A DNA stretch of 64,000 nt from Plumapathes pennacea (taxonomy: Eukaryota; Cnidaria; Anthozoa; Antipatharia; Myriopathidae), in assembly GCA_964036295.1 (NCBI GenBank), contig OZ038469.1, positions 14,503,591 through 14,567,590 on the forward strand, read 5' to 3'. Shown here piece by piece: positions 22,869 to 33,404 of this stretch. Every line of letters begins with the position of its first letter. The stretch's first letter is position 1. Below the pieces are notes generated by a model. It did no database searches. It was not told the DNA's origin and saw only the letters and a program-made list of their open reading frames with translations. The position numbers and the translations under genes were made by a program.

Positions 22869-24319
22869 ACGTCGGGGCTGAAAGATGCTGGCTCTTTCTT
22901 GTGCTAAATATTCAACCAATCAACTATAAGAGGAAAAGCACATGACTGCTTGAAAACAAACTGTTTCCATACTTGATTGGACAAGTAAAGTGAGTGGTCA
23001 AAGGGTGTTGCACAACGTAATCGTCGTTTCATAGCACAGATGTATCTGTAATCATTTATAACATCATTAGGAACATTTTTGACGCACGGCTTTTTAAGTA
23101 TCAGGTGTTTAGTAAAACTTAAATTTCCATCCATCCATCCAGCTATCTCGCTCTCTCTCTCCTTCTCTTTCATCACCCACTCTAATCTAATCTAGTTATG
23201 TAATTTTATAGAATACGTACTTAGTAATTGATATAGAATTACAGCCATACACGGCTCTCTAGAAGAGCATGTAATGTAAATATGAAGAGATTCCGTGTTT
23301 GAATAAAGGTTCCATCTATCTATCGCCTGCAGTTATCTCTATATGGTTGGCCATATCGTGCATTAATTCCCAAAACGTAATTATCGATCTCTTAAACTTT
23401 GTTAACTTTCAAGATTATTTCCGGGTATAAATTTTGTCCCCATTGAATCTTTTCTTCCAGGATTTCCGGCTTAAACTGTAGCGAACTAAACGTTTCGAAC
23501 ATAACTGTTGGAATACCTTGGAATCTTCTGTCACCAGACATGTCAGATATTTTTATTGGGGTATTTTATATCAAGTGGATTCGTGGGCCGCTTATTTGTC
23601 CCACACGCGATGTAAATCATGTTAATAAAAGCCTGCTTTTATCTACAAGGTGCTTCAGGATTTCTCGTGGCCGCCTAAGAAGGAAACACAGCAGGACAGT
23701 TTTGAAGGTAGAGCACTTTGAACTCAGCATTTTGTTTATATTGCTCGCGCAGCTTGACATTACCGGACATTACTATCTCGCTGACAATCTGGGCTGTTTA
23801 TATTTCTAAATACCACACTCGTCTTCAGTGTCATTTCTTATACTTGGGCATTTCTGTTCGACTGCCCAGAGAAGTAATTGAAGAAGAGCCGAAGCGAAGG
23901 TTTGTAAATGAACATGACTTGAACATTGAATTCAAGACACAGTTAGTACCAACTATAACATTCCCGTAACTTATAGTATGTAACTCTGCTATACATCCAT
24001 CACGCAAAGTTAGTTTACATTACGTTCGTTCAAACGTAAAGCACAATTTTGAGAAAAGTCACTATATACTAACCAATATCTATACGTTCGCTAGTCCAGA
24101 ATTACTACTACACAATCATACAGACTTAAAAACTTCAACTCAGAAACTCCTGCTTAGTGTTCCATGTTATTGCCAGAGAGCCATCAGAGACTCAGTGATA
24201 AGGCGCTGGGATAAACGACGTATTTATCAGGAAAGATCGTGCATACTTATGGCATCCTACACTTGGTCCGTGGTCAGTATGCATGAACTTGGACTCGTAA
24301 CATTTCGATTTGGATTTCT

Positions 24320-24440
24320 GGGCCCAGTTGCATAAAACTCAAACGCCAAGGACTAGACGTTAATAACAAGAGGAATAACTTTGACTTCCATTGCTATGAA
24401 TGCCTTATCCCGGCTGTTAGCGTTTTATGTAACCGAACCC
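24320..24440. mobile_element. Short MITE, GGGCCCAGTTGCATAAAAC ends
   Basis: The left end GGGCCCAGTTGCATAAAAC is mirrored, with a few mismatches, by GTTTTATGTAACCGAACCC at the right, enclosing about 80 bp without coding potential. Confidence 0.65.
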
Positions 24441-25482
24441 TGGTGGTGAAGGCTCTAAGCGTTGATCAAAGGTTGCACCCAAACAAAACCCGAACTTGTG
24501 TCCTTTTGATTACAACAAATTTGCAGTTTTATAGTCCCTTCAAAGCTGCTCAAACTACTCATTTTCATTGAGAGCTAGAATTCCCCCTGCTGGTTACTAC
24601 AAATCAGTCAGTCTTGAGTTTGACTGCAAAGAAAAATTTTGTGCAGAAAAATGTGGATCACTAGATCTGGCGCCAACATCACTCGTCTGAAGGTCACAAG
24701 GGCATTCGGCGCCGACGACACGTTGTCAACTAATATGCGTTTTCAGCTAAATTGAACAAATGTGTGCGGTGTAAGTCGTCGGCCTGTTCTGTGAGTTCCG
24801 TATGTCCGTATGAGGGAGAACTACGATAAAGCTGCAGGTAAATCCCGCTGTGTCCAGTACATCGTCGGCAGTCCTCGATAAACAAGTCCGAACGAGTGGT
24901 TACCGGCCATAAGACAAAACTTTTCCAGTCCCGAGGTCATGTTTTCAGCTATTTTTTAGAACTAATGGAAGTACAAAACAAGTACTGCCAAGAGAATGTA
25001 CTTAGGAACAGATTTCATTTGAATGGTCGCACTTGTGTTCTATAAACTGAGAAATCTGTCGTTTTGAAAGACACTGAAAAACCTTTTCACCATGTCATAT
25101 AAACTTGTCAGTTCGTTCGCAAAAACACAAGTGTGGCCATTCAAACAAGTGTGGCCATTCAAATGAAGTTTTTCATGAGTGCATCTTCGTGGCACTATTT
25201 GCTTTGCGATTCAGCCCTTCAGTTAACTAAAGTTTTAGTCTGAGAACTCAAAGCTGGTTAACTGACCTGCAGCTACTGATTGGCTCATAATGGTCACATG
25301 GTCAGTCTTAAAGTGCAAGTGACACGGTTTTTCTGATTTTTTTTGTTCATTTTGTTACGTGTTGAATACCGTAATAAGAGTTGTTCTGCAAATCTATTTG
25401 AGCCGAAAGCTAATTCTCGCGGCGAAAATTTAGCGTAAATCATCAACAGCAGGGCGCGTGCCTTCTGGCACGCCGGAATCGT

Positions 25483-25501
25483 GTGACGTCACATCCAGAA
25501 C
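25483..25501 (+). promoter_or_regulatory. Mirrored CRE-type promoter block, left
   Basis: GTGACGTCACATCCAGAAC contains the palindromic CREB/ATF site TGACGTCA at 25484-25491. It lies 15 bp upstream of the ATG at 25517 and is exactly repeated in reverse complement at 26841-26859, so it forms a subterminal inverted repeat of the transposon. A hairpin GGCGTGCC-type inverted repeat (about 25455-25473) lies just before it. Confidence 0.75.
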
Positions 25502-25516
25502 AACACTCAAACCAAG

Positions 25517-26132
25517 ATGGCGGACGATAGGCAAGGAAGCGACTCGGGATCTGATTATGCGTCCGACGATTCGTCTTCATCGAGCAGCGAATCTTCGAGT
25601 GAAGAGGGAATTAATCCGGCTCAAATTCAACCGTACAGTTTCGAGCCAAGATTCGAAGTGGAAGAGCTGGGGGAAGAAGAAGACGAAGAAATGCCCGATG
25701 TTGAAGAGAGGCCACGACGCATAAACAATCTTGACTGGTACGATCATCCATTTCTTCATTTACATTCATTTGGTCGTAATAAACATATATTATAAAACTG
25801 CTTTGCTGTTCGTGTATTGTTTCGTTGTGAAGGTGCGTGTTTGAAGGAATCATTTTCAAGTAGCTGTTCTCATCTATCTTATGACCGAGCTTGCAAAATG
25901 TGATCAGGCTTTTTGTGTTTTCTGCAAAAGGTGCTCTTGTGACAACTGCCAGATAATGGATCGAGAGGAAGAATGCATATGCTGCAAGGAATGTGAAGGA
26001 ACGGTTGCGAAATTACAAGAGAATATTTCGATTTTAAATAATGAAACTCCATTCGAGTGTATAAGTATTCACAGAGGGTTTCAGTCCGTTTGCCTTGACC
26101 CTTGGGTTTTGCAGGTTGCATGTATCTCCTGA
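25517..26132 (+). CDS. P2X7 ballast-domain-like protein, truncated
   Basis: Exon 1 (25517-25737) encodes an acidic, Ser-rich leader (SDYASDDSSSSSSESSSEEG) followed by IQPYSFEPRFEVEELG. A GT-AG intron (phase 2) joins it to exon 2 at 25931, creating the run NLDWCSCDNC. Exon 2 continues EEECICCKECEG and GFQSVCLDPWVLQ. This Cys pattern matches the zinc-binding C-terminal 'ballast' region of vertebrate P2X7, which is also known as a free-standing family in invertebrates. After VLQ (26114) the frame stops at 26132. The CAG/GTTGCA junction could be a donor, but no exon with the second half of the domain was recognised downstream. The product has no ion-channel part. It is most likely a transposon-borne gene, probably incomplete. 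Confidence 0.72.
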
Positions 26133-26419
26133 AAAAGTCTGGCATTTTCCCTTTTGATAAAAGCCGACCTCGACCTGCGAGGAGTTTGAAAATCCCCCTG
26201 TTCCACAGATGGGGACTCAGTGGAAATTACGATATGAATTGTTGGCAAGGCATTTTTCTTGTCCAACAAAAGTCTGAAATTACAAATGGCTAAAATTTGA
26301 CTTCTGGTCGCCCGATTCGAATCATGTCGCTAAAAAGTAAAAAACACACAGAAAGAAACGAATGGAACATTTACAAAATTATTTATTAGGTACCGAAAAG
26401 CAAACGACTTTCAGATAGC

Positions 26420-26770
26420 TTACAGGCGAAAGCACTGTTCGACGCGTCTGAGTACACTCAATTTGACGACTACGAACTTGCCGCATACATCGAAAAAAAA
26501 AAAATAACATCGAGATTCGTGCCTACAAGCCAACGGTAAATTGATTTTTACGGACCTTTTTGACAAACCAGCTCTGTATTGTCCAGTATTCAGGAAACAC
26601 TCGTCCCTAAAATGCTTACTGCACAATACGGATCGAGCGCTCGGTGTCCATTTATCTCTCTTCGTTTTCACAAAGTTCGTCCACAGCCGCGCTACGGAAG
26701 CATCCTTTGGCCACTCATACAACTGCTTATCCTTGTGATCACACCCTGCGGCAACACAGCGGCTCGGCAT
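26420..26770 (-). CDS. THAP-type zinc-finger protein of the transposon
   Basis: From the ATG at 26770 the product (116 residues) begins MPSRCVAAGC and continues with W in LYEWPKD, LWTNFV, DKWTPSARSV and LCSKHF. This gives the C2CH order Cys-x4-Cys ... Cys-x2-His of a THAP DNA-binding domain, about 80 residues long. The last 35 residues (after KRSVKINL) look like read-through of non-coding sequence, so a splice site or a broken 3' part is possible. An upstream in-frame ATG at 26896 is less likely because the THAP Met normally starts the protein. It converges on the ballast-like gene. THAP fingers bind DNA and are found in transposases of several families. Confidence 0.8.
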   Translation of the reverse strand: MPSRCVAAGCDHKDKQLYEWPKDASVARLWTNFVKTKRDKWTPSARSVLCSKHFRDECFLNTGQYRAGLSKRSVKINLPLACRHESRCYFFFFDVCGKFVVVKLSVLRRVEQCFRL

Positions 26771-26840
26771 TTTGATAAACGAGGAAAAAATTGCGTAAAC
26801 AAAGGTATGAACACTTCGCTTTAACACAGTTATGGAATGG

Positions 26841-26859
26841 GTTCTGGATGTGACGTCAC
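26841..26859 (-). promoter_or_regulatory. Mirrored CRE-type promoter block, right
   Basis: This is the exact reverse complement of 25483-25501, with TGACGTCA at 26851-26858. It lies about 70 bp upstream of the THAP start codon on the minus strand, so each gene of the element has the same putative CREB/ATF site. Confidence 0.75.
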
Positions 26860-27044
26860 GCCTCGTTTTCATGCCGCGCGCGAGAATCAAAAACAATGCC
26901 GAAAAACTGAAACTTCGCCGGCCTGTAACTTTCAGAAGGAAAGAGGTATTTTCATTCTGTTTTTTTCCTCTAAATCAGTATGGCACAAACAATTCGAAAA
27001 TGACCTACCAAAATCAATCCAAAACCGTGTCACTTGCACTTTAA

Positions 27045-29067
27045 GGGAGCCACTCGACGCAAGCTTCGCTTTTTCCCTCGCATGTCATTACGAAACGTAC
27101 TAAACACAAATGTATGTTGGAGACTAAGCGCTCGCTCTCGGCCAGCAACTGCCATACAGTTGTCTTATATTGCAACCTTTGGTTTTGAAACTTGGAAATT
27201 TGACAACTTTTAATGTGCTTTAATTATACGGCAGCTGAAGAATTATCAGCTGTTATCTTCCCCGATGACACTTTTATGTTACACACGGCGAAATGACGCA
27301 CGGCTCGTGTGGGCTGGCTTTCATTATCTGTCGCCACATTGTAGGATTAATCAGTTGGGATAAGTTACATTATTGTCAGTGAGTTTGAATAAAATAATTA
27401 CAGTTTGTAACCTTTTTGCAGCGAGAGTTCACGTGGGTGCTTTTAATGGCCTAAAAATAGATTGAGCGAAATGTATTTGGTGGCGCTTCAAGTTCGAGGA
27501 TCTGTATGGGAAAATGCTACTGGATACTAGCCTTGCTATCCAGTCATCCATGCAATCTCTATTTGGCAAATTTGTCTGAGCAAATTAGAAAAAAAAAAAA
27601 AAAAAAAAAAAAAAAGCATTATACAACTTGTGTTTGTAAATCGCTAAAATACTGTCTAACTATATACCTGTACATTGCATGGTTATTAATTTCGACCAGT
27701 ATTTGAGGTAATTTTATAGTATAATCTCCCGAACCACCCGAAGCAACACCTCGCCCAAGGATTTTACTCACGACCCTTAAATTGCCATAGAAACACGCAC
27801 ACACGTATCGCATCCTCTACTCCGCCTCTTTTTTCTTGCCAGTTATGTTCATTTGTTATTCTATACTGTTTCTCTTCCTCTAGCAGCTTTTCTTTAAACT
27901 TTTTTTTCTAGCTAATACTCAACGATATTTCATCAATTATATTTTGTGATTTTCTACTAAACGAAATGTCAACAACACTGACAAGGAAAACATAGATTAT
28001 TTACCTTTTAATTTTTAAAACCGCTCTCGAATATCAGTTTTACATCAATTATCATGCAGTTGCCAGCCATGTGAAAATCACATTAGGTTGGACAACTGAA
28101 AACAACTAAAAGTCAAGAAATGCACCTAAGTCATGCTTGGGATGGGCAGTGCCGTTCAGTTCAACTTAGAGATGCGACGATGACGCGGATAGACACCTGA
28201 TACTAGGAAGATTGTACAATTCACTTTGTAAAGATTATATCTCCATTTGTCGGAAGAGAACCAAATCAAGAAATGGTTTTAAATATAGAGGCTTAGAAAC
28301 TGAAATCACGTCACACGAAACATTTACTTTCAAAGACACAATATCCGCCCGAAAAACACCTGCTGGCTCGGTGTTCATCCTATTATCACTAAACGTATGG
28401 AAATCAAACGTCATTAGGTATTAGGTTTTAACAAACATTGATAGCAATATTACTTGCTGAAAAGAAAGCGAATAATAACAATAATTCATTCCCAAATGTC
28501 GGTACATAACGAGGCGATTCTTTCCGGTTAAAAAAGAAGATAACAGATTTAATTTCCTCTTGTTTTCCTTTTGGCACTGAGAATGTTTTGTTGACTCGGG
28601 ACAACACAATGGATAGTAAATAAAGGCTAATGTCATTTTTGTTATCGCGACAGGTTGTGGCTTTCCGCGAGGAGCACTTATAACCATTTGGTTTGTGACA
28701 CTCTAAAGTCGTACGCTTGGGTAAATGAACACAAAGAAGCTGTTCTTTTCGAATGGGAAAGCCGACTCTGCGTTAGACAAACCAGCCCAAAGTAACCCCA
28801 ACGTTTTCAAGAGCAAGAGGCCAAAGAAGGTTTAAGATATTGAAAATAAGACGCCGCTTTTTTGTTGGACTACCAGGAAAAGAAGAAGTAAAATTCATCC
28901 ACGGTGGTTTACATCTATTGGAGAGACTGAGAAAGCTTGAAAAAGCAAGGATTGTGACTTTTCTGCTGAGGACAAGAAACGAGCTCAAATCGGTCTCTCA
29001 AAAGAGACGTTAAACTGACGTCTCCATCAAGCATAAAGAACGTTTGTTGATTGTTCATGGCAAAGAT
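27045..29067. other. Intergenic spacer with poly-A run
   Basis: No gene was recognised. A run of 27 A lies at 27589-27615. Short open frames show no family motif. The last few hundred bases are the presumed leader of the second receptor. Confidence 0.5.
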
Positions 29068-30066
29068 ATGATTCAAATGATGGACTACCGTGTCACTCTT
29101 TCTGCAGTTCTGATGTTGGCCATTGTGTTCGGGAATGTGTTGGTCATGGCTGCGTACAAGTCCAACTTTCGATTACGTACCCCAACGTATGCGTTTCTCG
29201 TCAGCTTGGCTTTCTCGGACTTTCTCGTCGGCAGCGTTTCCTTGCCGTTGTGGATTTACGGCTCCGTGTTGGACTGGAAGATCAACCCCACGTTGAACTT
29301 GTTCTTTATATCGTTTGATATTCTCAGCGCGTTGGCTTCAAGTTTCCACTTGATGGCCATCAGTGGCGAGCGCTACATGGCCGTTTCCCGCCCTTTTAAC
29401 TATGAGACTGTTCCCGCGCGTTTATACGGCATCGTGCTCGCGGTCTGCTGGGGTCTGGCGGCGGTTTTGGCGGGAATTTGGCCGTTTGTGAAGCTCTACA
29501 CTAACATCAACTACCTAAGGGTGTACGCGTCGGCCATCTTCGCGATCGGCATTTTCCTTCCATTCTTCGTAATCGCCGTCACGAATATAGGCGTGTTTAA
29601 AGTTGCCAGGCGATTGGTTCTCAGCGAACACGGACGACAGAGAAACATGCGAAAAGAACGCAAGACCGCCATGACACTGATCGTAGTCACAGCGCTATTT
29701 TTCATCGCATGGACCCCTCTGTTTGTTGTTAACATGGTGGTCATATATTGCCCTCTCTGCCTCCCGCCCCCGCCTGCAGTGAACATATTTATGGACTTTA
29801 TCAAATGGCTTCACTTCAGTAACAGCGCGCTAAATCCTGTGGTATACGCATTTCGAGATCGCGAAGTGAGACGAACATTCAGGAAGCTTCTGTGCTGGCA
29901 CAAAAATTCGTCTGTCTTTCCGCTGAGCACAGGCAAGGCCGCAATCTCAAGGAGCTCATTTGGAAACGTCAGCGCAGTGGACTTGTATGGCAGTAACTCA
30001 AACATAGAGAAAATTGATATGAAAGAACTATATCTGTGCCAGGAAAATGTGACAGCCAAAAACTAA
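29068..30066 (+). CDS. Class A GPCR 2, amine-like, intronless
   Basis: A receptor of 332 residues from the ATG at 29068. The longer frame opens with TTG and is not used. Anchors are Asn1.50 (23), Asp2.50 in LAFSDFLVG (51), Asp3.32 in SFDILSALASSFH (84), Arg3.50 in ERY (102), AWTP in helix 6, Trp7.40, Phe at 7.43 (KWLHFSNS) and NPVVYAFRDREVRRTF. Position 3.25 is Asn, so the conserved disulfide Cys is missing. Loop 3 has YCPLCLPPPP. It shares GNxxVMAAY, LRT and the RDRE tail start with the receptor at 20574, so these two are likely a recent duplicate pair. The C-tail carries KKNS/SSFG-type Ser residues. The start region also has Met at codons 4 and 5. The ligand is unknown. Confidence 0.93.
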   Translation: MIQMMDYRVTLSAVLMLAIVFGNVLVMAAYKSNFRLRTPTYAFLVSLAFSDFLVGSVSLPLWIYGSVLDWKINPTLNLFFISFDILSALASSFHLMAISGERYMAVSRPFNYETVPARLYGIVLAVCWGLAAVLAGIWPFVKLYTNINYLRVYASAIFAIGIFLPFFVIAVTNIGVFKVARRLVLSEHGRQRNMRKERKTAMTLIVVTALFFIAWTPLFVVNMVVIYCPLCLPPPPAVNIFMDFIKWLHFSNSALNPVVYAFRDREVRRTFRKLLCWHKNSSVFPLSTGKAAISRSSFGNVSAVDLYGSNSNIEKIDMKELYLCQENVTAKN

Positions 30067-30069
30067 AGG

Positions 30070-30300
30070 CCCAGTCACACGAGGCAATTTTCTCTGCAAG
30101 TTGTATCGCAACGCTGTAAGTTGCAAAGTACATGGAACACATTGCAAAAGACCACGCAAGACCATGCTATTTTTCTCGCATTTTTGGTTGCGTTGGTTTG
30201 CAACGCGGGTGTGTTACACGCGCAATTTCTCCTGCAACTTTTTTCGCAACGGCGTTGCGTTGCGATGCAAATTGCAAAAAAAGTTGCCTCGTCCTTCATT
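30070..30300. mobile_element. GTTGCAA-rich element right after the receptor stop
   Basis: GTCACACGAGGCAATTTTCTCTGCAAG at the left faces a reverse AAAGTTGCCTCGTCC at the right, and the inside is rich in GTTGCAA/TTGCAAC words on both strands. It resembles a MITE with a damaged right end. It starts within a few bases of the GPCR 2 stop codon and so may form part of that gene's 3' UTR. Confidence 0.6.
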
Positions 30301-32384
30301 AAATCTTTAAATTTAAATCTGAGCCTCCAAACCTGTGACTGATGATGCATTTCGACCTCGCTTCCAAGGGCTCAGTTCGTTGACGTTGAGTGTGTCGTGG
30401 TCAGTGGTACGTCCTTGATCCTCCTTGCCTTGTTCCCTATCGAAAGAAATGATACAATGAACTTAAATGAATCGTTGTCAATCAGGAACAGGTCACTATC
30501 AACTTCTTCACGTAACACGGCGGAAATACGCTTTGTGACCGTGCAATCACCTATTTTTTGAGTCTGAGGTAGTTGTCCAAAGCTGTGGAAACGACAGCAA
30601 ATTCAAGTTCAACTGTCGTTGTTCGTGCAACGCTTGTAAAACCTCTCGACTTAACCAAGAAACTTAAAACTTAGTCTTTACTCAAGTATAAGTCAGATAA
30701 ATAGATTTTCTGTAACATAGGTTTGCACAAGATAAACGGGGCTTGCACACGAGATGAAATATACTTCAAGTTAGAAAATATAACTACGAGTGCACGTATT
30801 CACAAAAAAACAAAAAACAAAAAACAAAACAAAAAACAAAGAAAAGCAAAATATTGTAATGGCAGCTTGTTATATTCGCCTATACGAAGGAATGCATAGA
30901 CACTAAAGGAATAAAGTATGATACGCTTGTAAAACAACGCCGTTCGTAAAATAATGACTTGCTGTAGAAACTTTCTTTCGCTTCGCTCCGCTCGTAAAAC
31001 ATCGACATGAACACTCGAAAATAAATTTTATCTCCGCGCGGCCATGTGTTATTCTCTATGTATTATTTAAATAGCTGCTCCTGCGTCTGTTTTCCCATAT
31101 GCAAACTACATCTCAGCGAACTTAAAAAGCGAACAAATGCATGTTCATAGTCGGACCGTTGGAGCAATCTGATAGTGCGGGTAGCATTTCGCATTGGCGC
31201 GAGCACATGTTATCAAAAATTCAGTCAGATCGACCTGAGTTCAATCAATCTTTAAAAAAAAAGAAAAAGAAAAAGAAGAAACAGGTCGACTGTTCGCAAT
31301 CGGTTGAGCCAAGGTAGAGCCTACAGATCGATCTAACTGCCTAGTCACGTGAACGGGTGTTCAGTGCACTTTAGATGAGAAAGAACCCAAGGTAATGAAA
31401 CTTTGACATGATGAAATTTTAAGTTAATGTATTTCTCTATTTGCATAGCAGTACGAGCTGTCAAAATGTCTACATTGGATAGCTCTGTTTTAATTTACGT
31501 GAGTAAATGACGCAGATGAGATACGATCGGTATCATATAGTTCTATTTATTATTGACCCGAAAAAGATGTATATTTCAATTTTATCGGATTCTTTTTTTC
31601 AATCATAAAAAATATGGTCGTGAGAGTAAACGTCTCAGCTATAAAGCAGTTGCAAAGATGGTCCTAAAAAAAGAAGCTCGGCTCCAATGACCTTCGCGAT
31701 TCTGGTGCGATGCTCTAAGTTTTCTTTGCTAATTAACTTGTTTCATAACTTACTGCAAAGATCTCATTTTCTAGCATTTTCCATCTGCACTACGAGCTTG
31801 ATCATATATAAAAGACAGGTATAAAAACTCTTTTTCTCGCAAAATTAGCTGGGTTCATGTACAAACTAGCCGCTTTTAGTTTTCATAGCCTTGACATGGT
31901 ACTATTTAAATATCTGTCATCGGATTTTTGTTGCTTGCTTTTCAGATAAACTATTCTATTCCAATAAATCAGCTTGTGTATTGGCCGCGGTATTTTCTTA
32001 CAAAGGCCTGTTAAGAACAAACAAAAGGATATGACAGACAGTATGAGCGAATAGAGGACGTTAAAGATAATTGACTTTTGGTATGATTATCTCCAAACTG
32101 ACTGATAAACTAACAGAGTCAATTTGACTAGCGGATGCTCGGGGCTATTATTTGCTAGCGGCAATCTCGTTTCTTTTATGTTGCAAATAATGGGAACGAA
32201 AATTTGAAAATATTGTTTACATTATCCAGTTCACCTAATTATTATGTCCTGACCGGAGTTAAAAGGAGACAATGTTATTTAGTTATCTCACTTAGTTCCG
32301 CCCTCTCTGCTGGACAGAAAAACATTGAAAACATTGAAAACATACTTCTCCCTAACCAAATCGGACGACCTTAAATAGGCAAAA
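30301..32384. other. Intergenic spacer with repeat remnants
   Basis: No gene was recognised. A C/A-rich simple tract lies at about 30804-30850 and a purine tract at about 31252-31280. Sequence near 30985-31065 (CTCGAAAATAAATTTTATCT, CGCGCGGCCATGTGTTATT) resembles half of the palindrome at 53411-53548. Confidence 0.5.
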
Positions 32385-33404
32385 ATGAGTTCCTACGAGA
32401 CACAACTTGAAAACATATCAGCCACCGCTGGAGTCTCCACTGACCGAGGACTCTCTGACCTGGAAATCGACTTCAATTGTACATTACTGGCCCTCATCTC
32501 GATTGTGACTGTGACGGGGAACGCGTTGATCCTTGTGGCGTACGTACAAAATGAAAGACTAAGGACAGTGTCGAACAAGTTTGTTGCGAGCCTCGCTCTA
32601 TCCGATTTTCTTGTTGGTGCCATCACTGTCCCAATATGGATACATCTGTCCATTTCTCGTTGGAAAGTCGCAAAAAGCATTTCTGAGTTTTTCGAGATAA
32701 TCGATGTGCTGAGCGCGACTTGTTCGATGCTTCATTTCACGTGCATATCGATTGAGAGATACGTTGCCATTTCGCGGCCATTCTTTCACCAGGCTTTGGC
32801 TCAGTATAAATATAACCTGGTCATCGCGGCCTTGTGGATCCTATCAACCAGTCTCTCCGTCCTAAAGCTGTATATTCGCTCCACGGCCTATGGACATTTT
32901 CGTCTCATATTCCTTCTCATTCTTTCTGCTGGCTCTTTGCTTCTCATTAGCCTCATGAACTTCGGCGTCTACAAAATCGCCAAGAGACTCATCCAAAATA
33001 CACCAACCTATGGTGGCGATACCGCGCACCAGGAGATGCGAAGGTTTGTCCGACGAGAGAGAAAAGTGGCGGCGACTTTGGCCATCATTACCGGCATCTT
33101 CTTCATCACTTGGCTGCCCCAAATGGCTGTTTCCATAGCTTATAACATATGCAAAGCTCCATCCTGCACTCTCAATCTTTCTCCCTCGGAAGTGCAGTGG
33201 CTCGGCGTATTTGTCAAGTGGATGCAGTTTATCAACAGCGCGGTCAACCCTGTTGTTTTCGCTTTTCGTGACGTCGAAATGCGGAAAACTTTCGCAAGAA
33301 TTCTTAGCCCTTTGGGAAAGATTATAAGGTGTTGTAAAACGAGAGTTCATCCTGTGCCCGAGAGAGGCGAGCTATCCCTCGTTACAATCGGCTTGCAAAA
33401 CTAA
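32385..33404 (+). CDS. Class A GPCR 3, intronless, NPxxF variant
   Basis: The product has 339 residues from ATG 32385. The longer N-terminus has two N-glycosylation sites (NIS at 10, NCT at 31). Anchors are GNAL in helix 1, LALSDFLVG in helix 2, Asp3.32 in IIDVLSATCSMLH, ERY, TWLP in helix 6, and Trp7.40 with Phe7.43 in KWMQFINS. Helix 7 ends NPVVFAFRDVEMRKTF, so the usual NPxxY Tyr is Phe. Position 3.25 is Ser and no helix-3 disulfide is possible. Loop 3 has ICKAPSCTL, a wider Cys spacing than in its neighbours. It is probably an amine-like receptor that has diverged in its activation microswitch. It is single-exon like the other cluster members. Confidence 0.93.
   Translation: MSSYETQLENISATAGVSTDRGLSDLEIDFNCTLLALISIVTVTGNALILVAYVQNERLRTVSNKFVASLALSDFLVGAITVPIWIHLSISRWKVAKSISEFFEIIDVLSATCSMLHFTCISIERYVAISRPFFHQALAQYKYNLVIAALWILSTSLSVLKLYIRSTAYGHFRLIFLLILSAGSLLLISLMNFGVYKIAKRLIQNTPTYGGDTAHQEMRRFVRRERKVAATLAIITGIFFITWLPQMAVSIAYNICKAPSCTLNLSPSEVQWLGVFVKWMQFINSAVNPVVFAFRDVEMRKTFARILSPLGKIIRCCKTRVHPVPERGELSLVTIGLQN

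Larger units (their letters stand above)
21549..25306. other. Repeat-rich spacer
   Basis: No gene was recognised in this 3.8-kb spacer. It contains the reverse ACCCTATTTCAG repeat (22730-22868) and CCATC and CT-rich microsatellite near 23129-23168. A sequence ending TGAATAAAGGTTCCATCTATCTATC near 23324 resembles the 3' tail of a non-LTR retrotransposon. A MITE lies at 24320-24440 and an inverted repeat at about 25010-25165, where a TTTGAATGGYCRCACTTGTG arm faces two tandem copies on the other side. Confidence 0.55.
25312..27040. mobile_element. TTAA-flanked DNA transposon with ballast-like and THAP genes
   Basis: The ends are exact inverted repeats. The left end AGTGCAAGTGACACGG(TTTT) starts at 25312 and the right end is its reverse complement finishing at 27040. 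TTAA flanks both sides (25308-25311 and 27041-27044). TTAA target duplications are known for piggyBac and Kolobok transposons, and Kolobok-type elements are known to carry THAP fingers. Inside lie a plus-strand gene (25517) and a minus-strand THAP gene (26770) that converge. Each is preceded by the same 19-bp TGACGTCA-containing block in mirror image. No DDE catalytic domain was recognised, so this copy is probably non-autonomous or decayed. Placing it in Kolobok is inference. Confidence 0.85.

Noticed and set aside
23540..23969. Two overlapping plus-strand frames in the receptor spacer
   Set aside because: Neither shows transmembrane or family signatures of the neighbouring genes. No splice model improves them.
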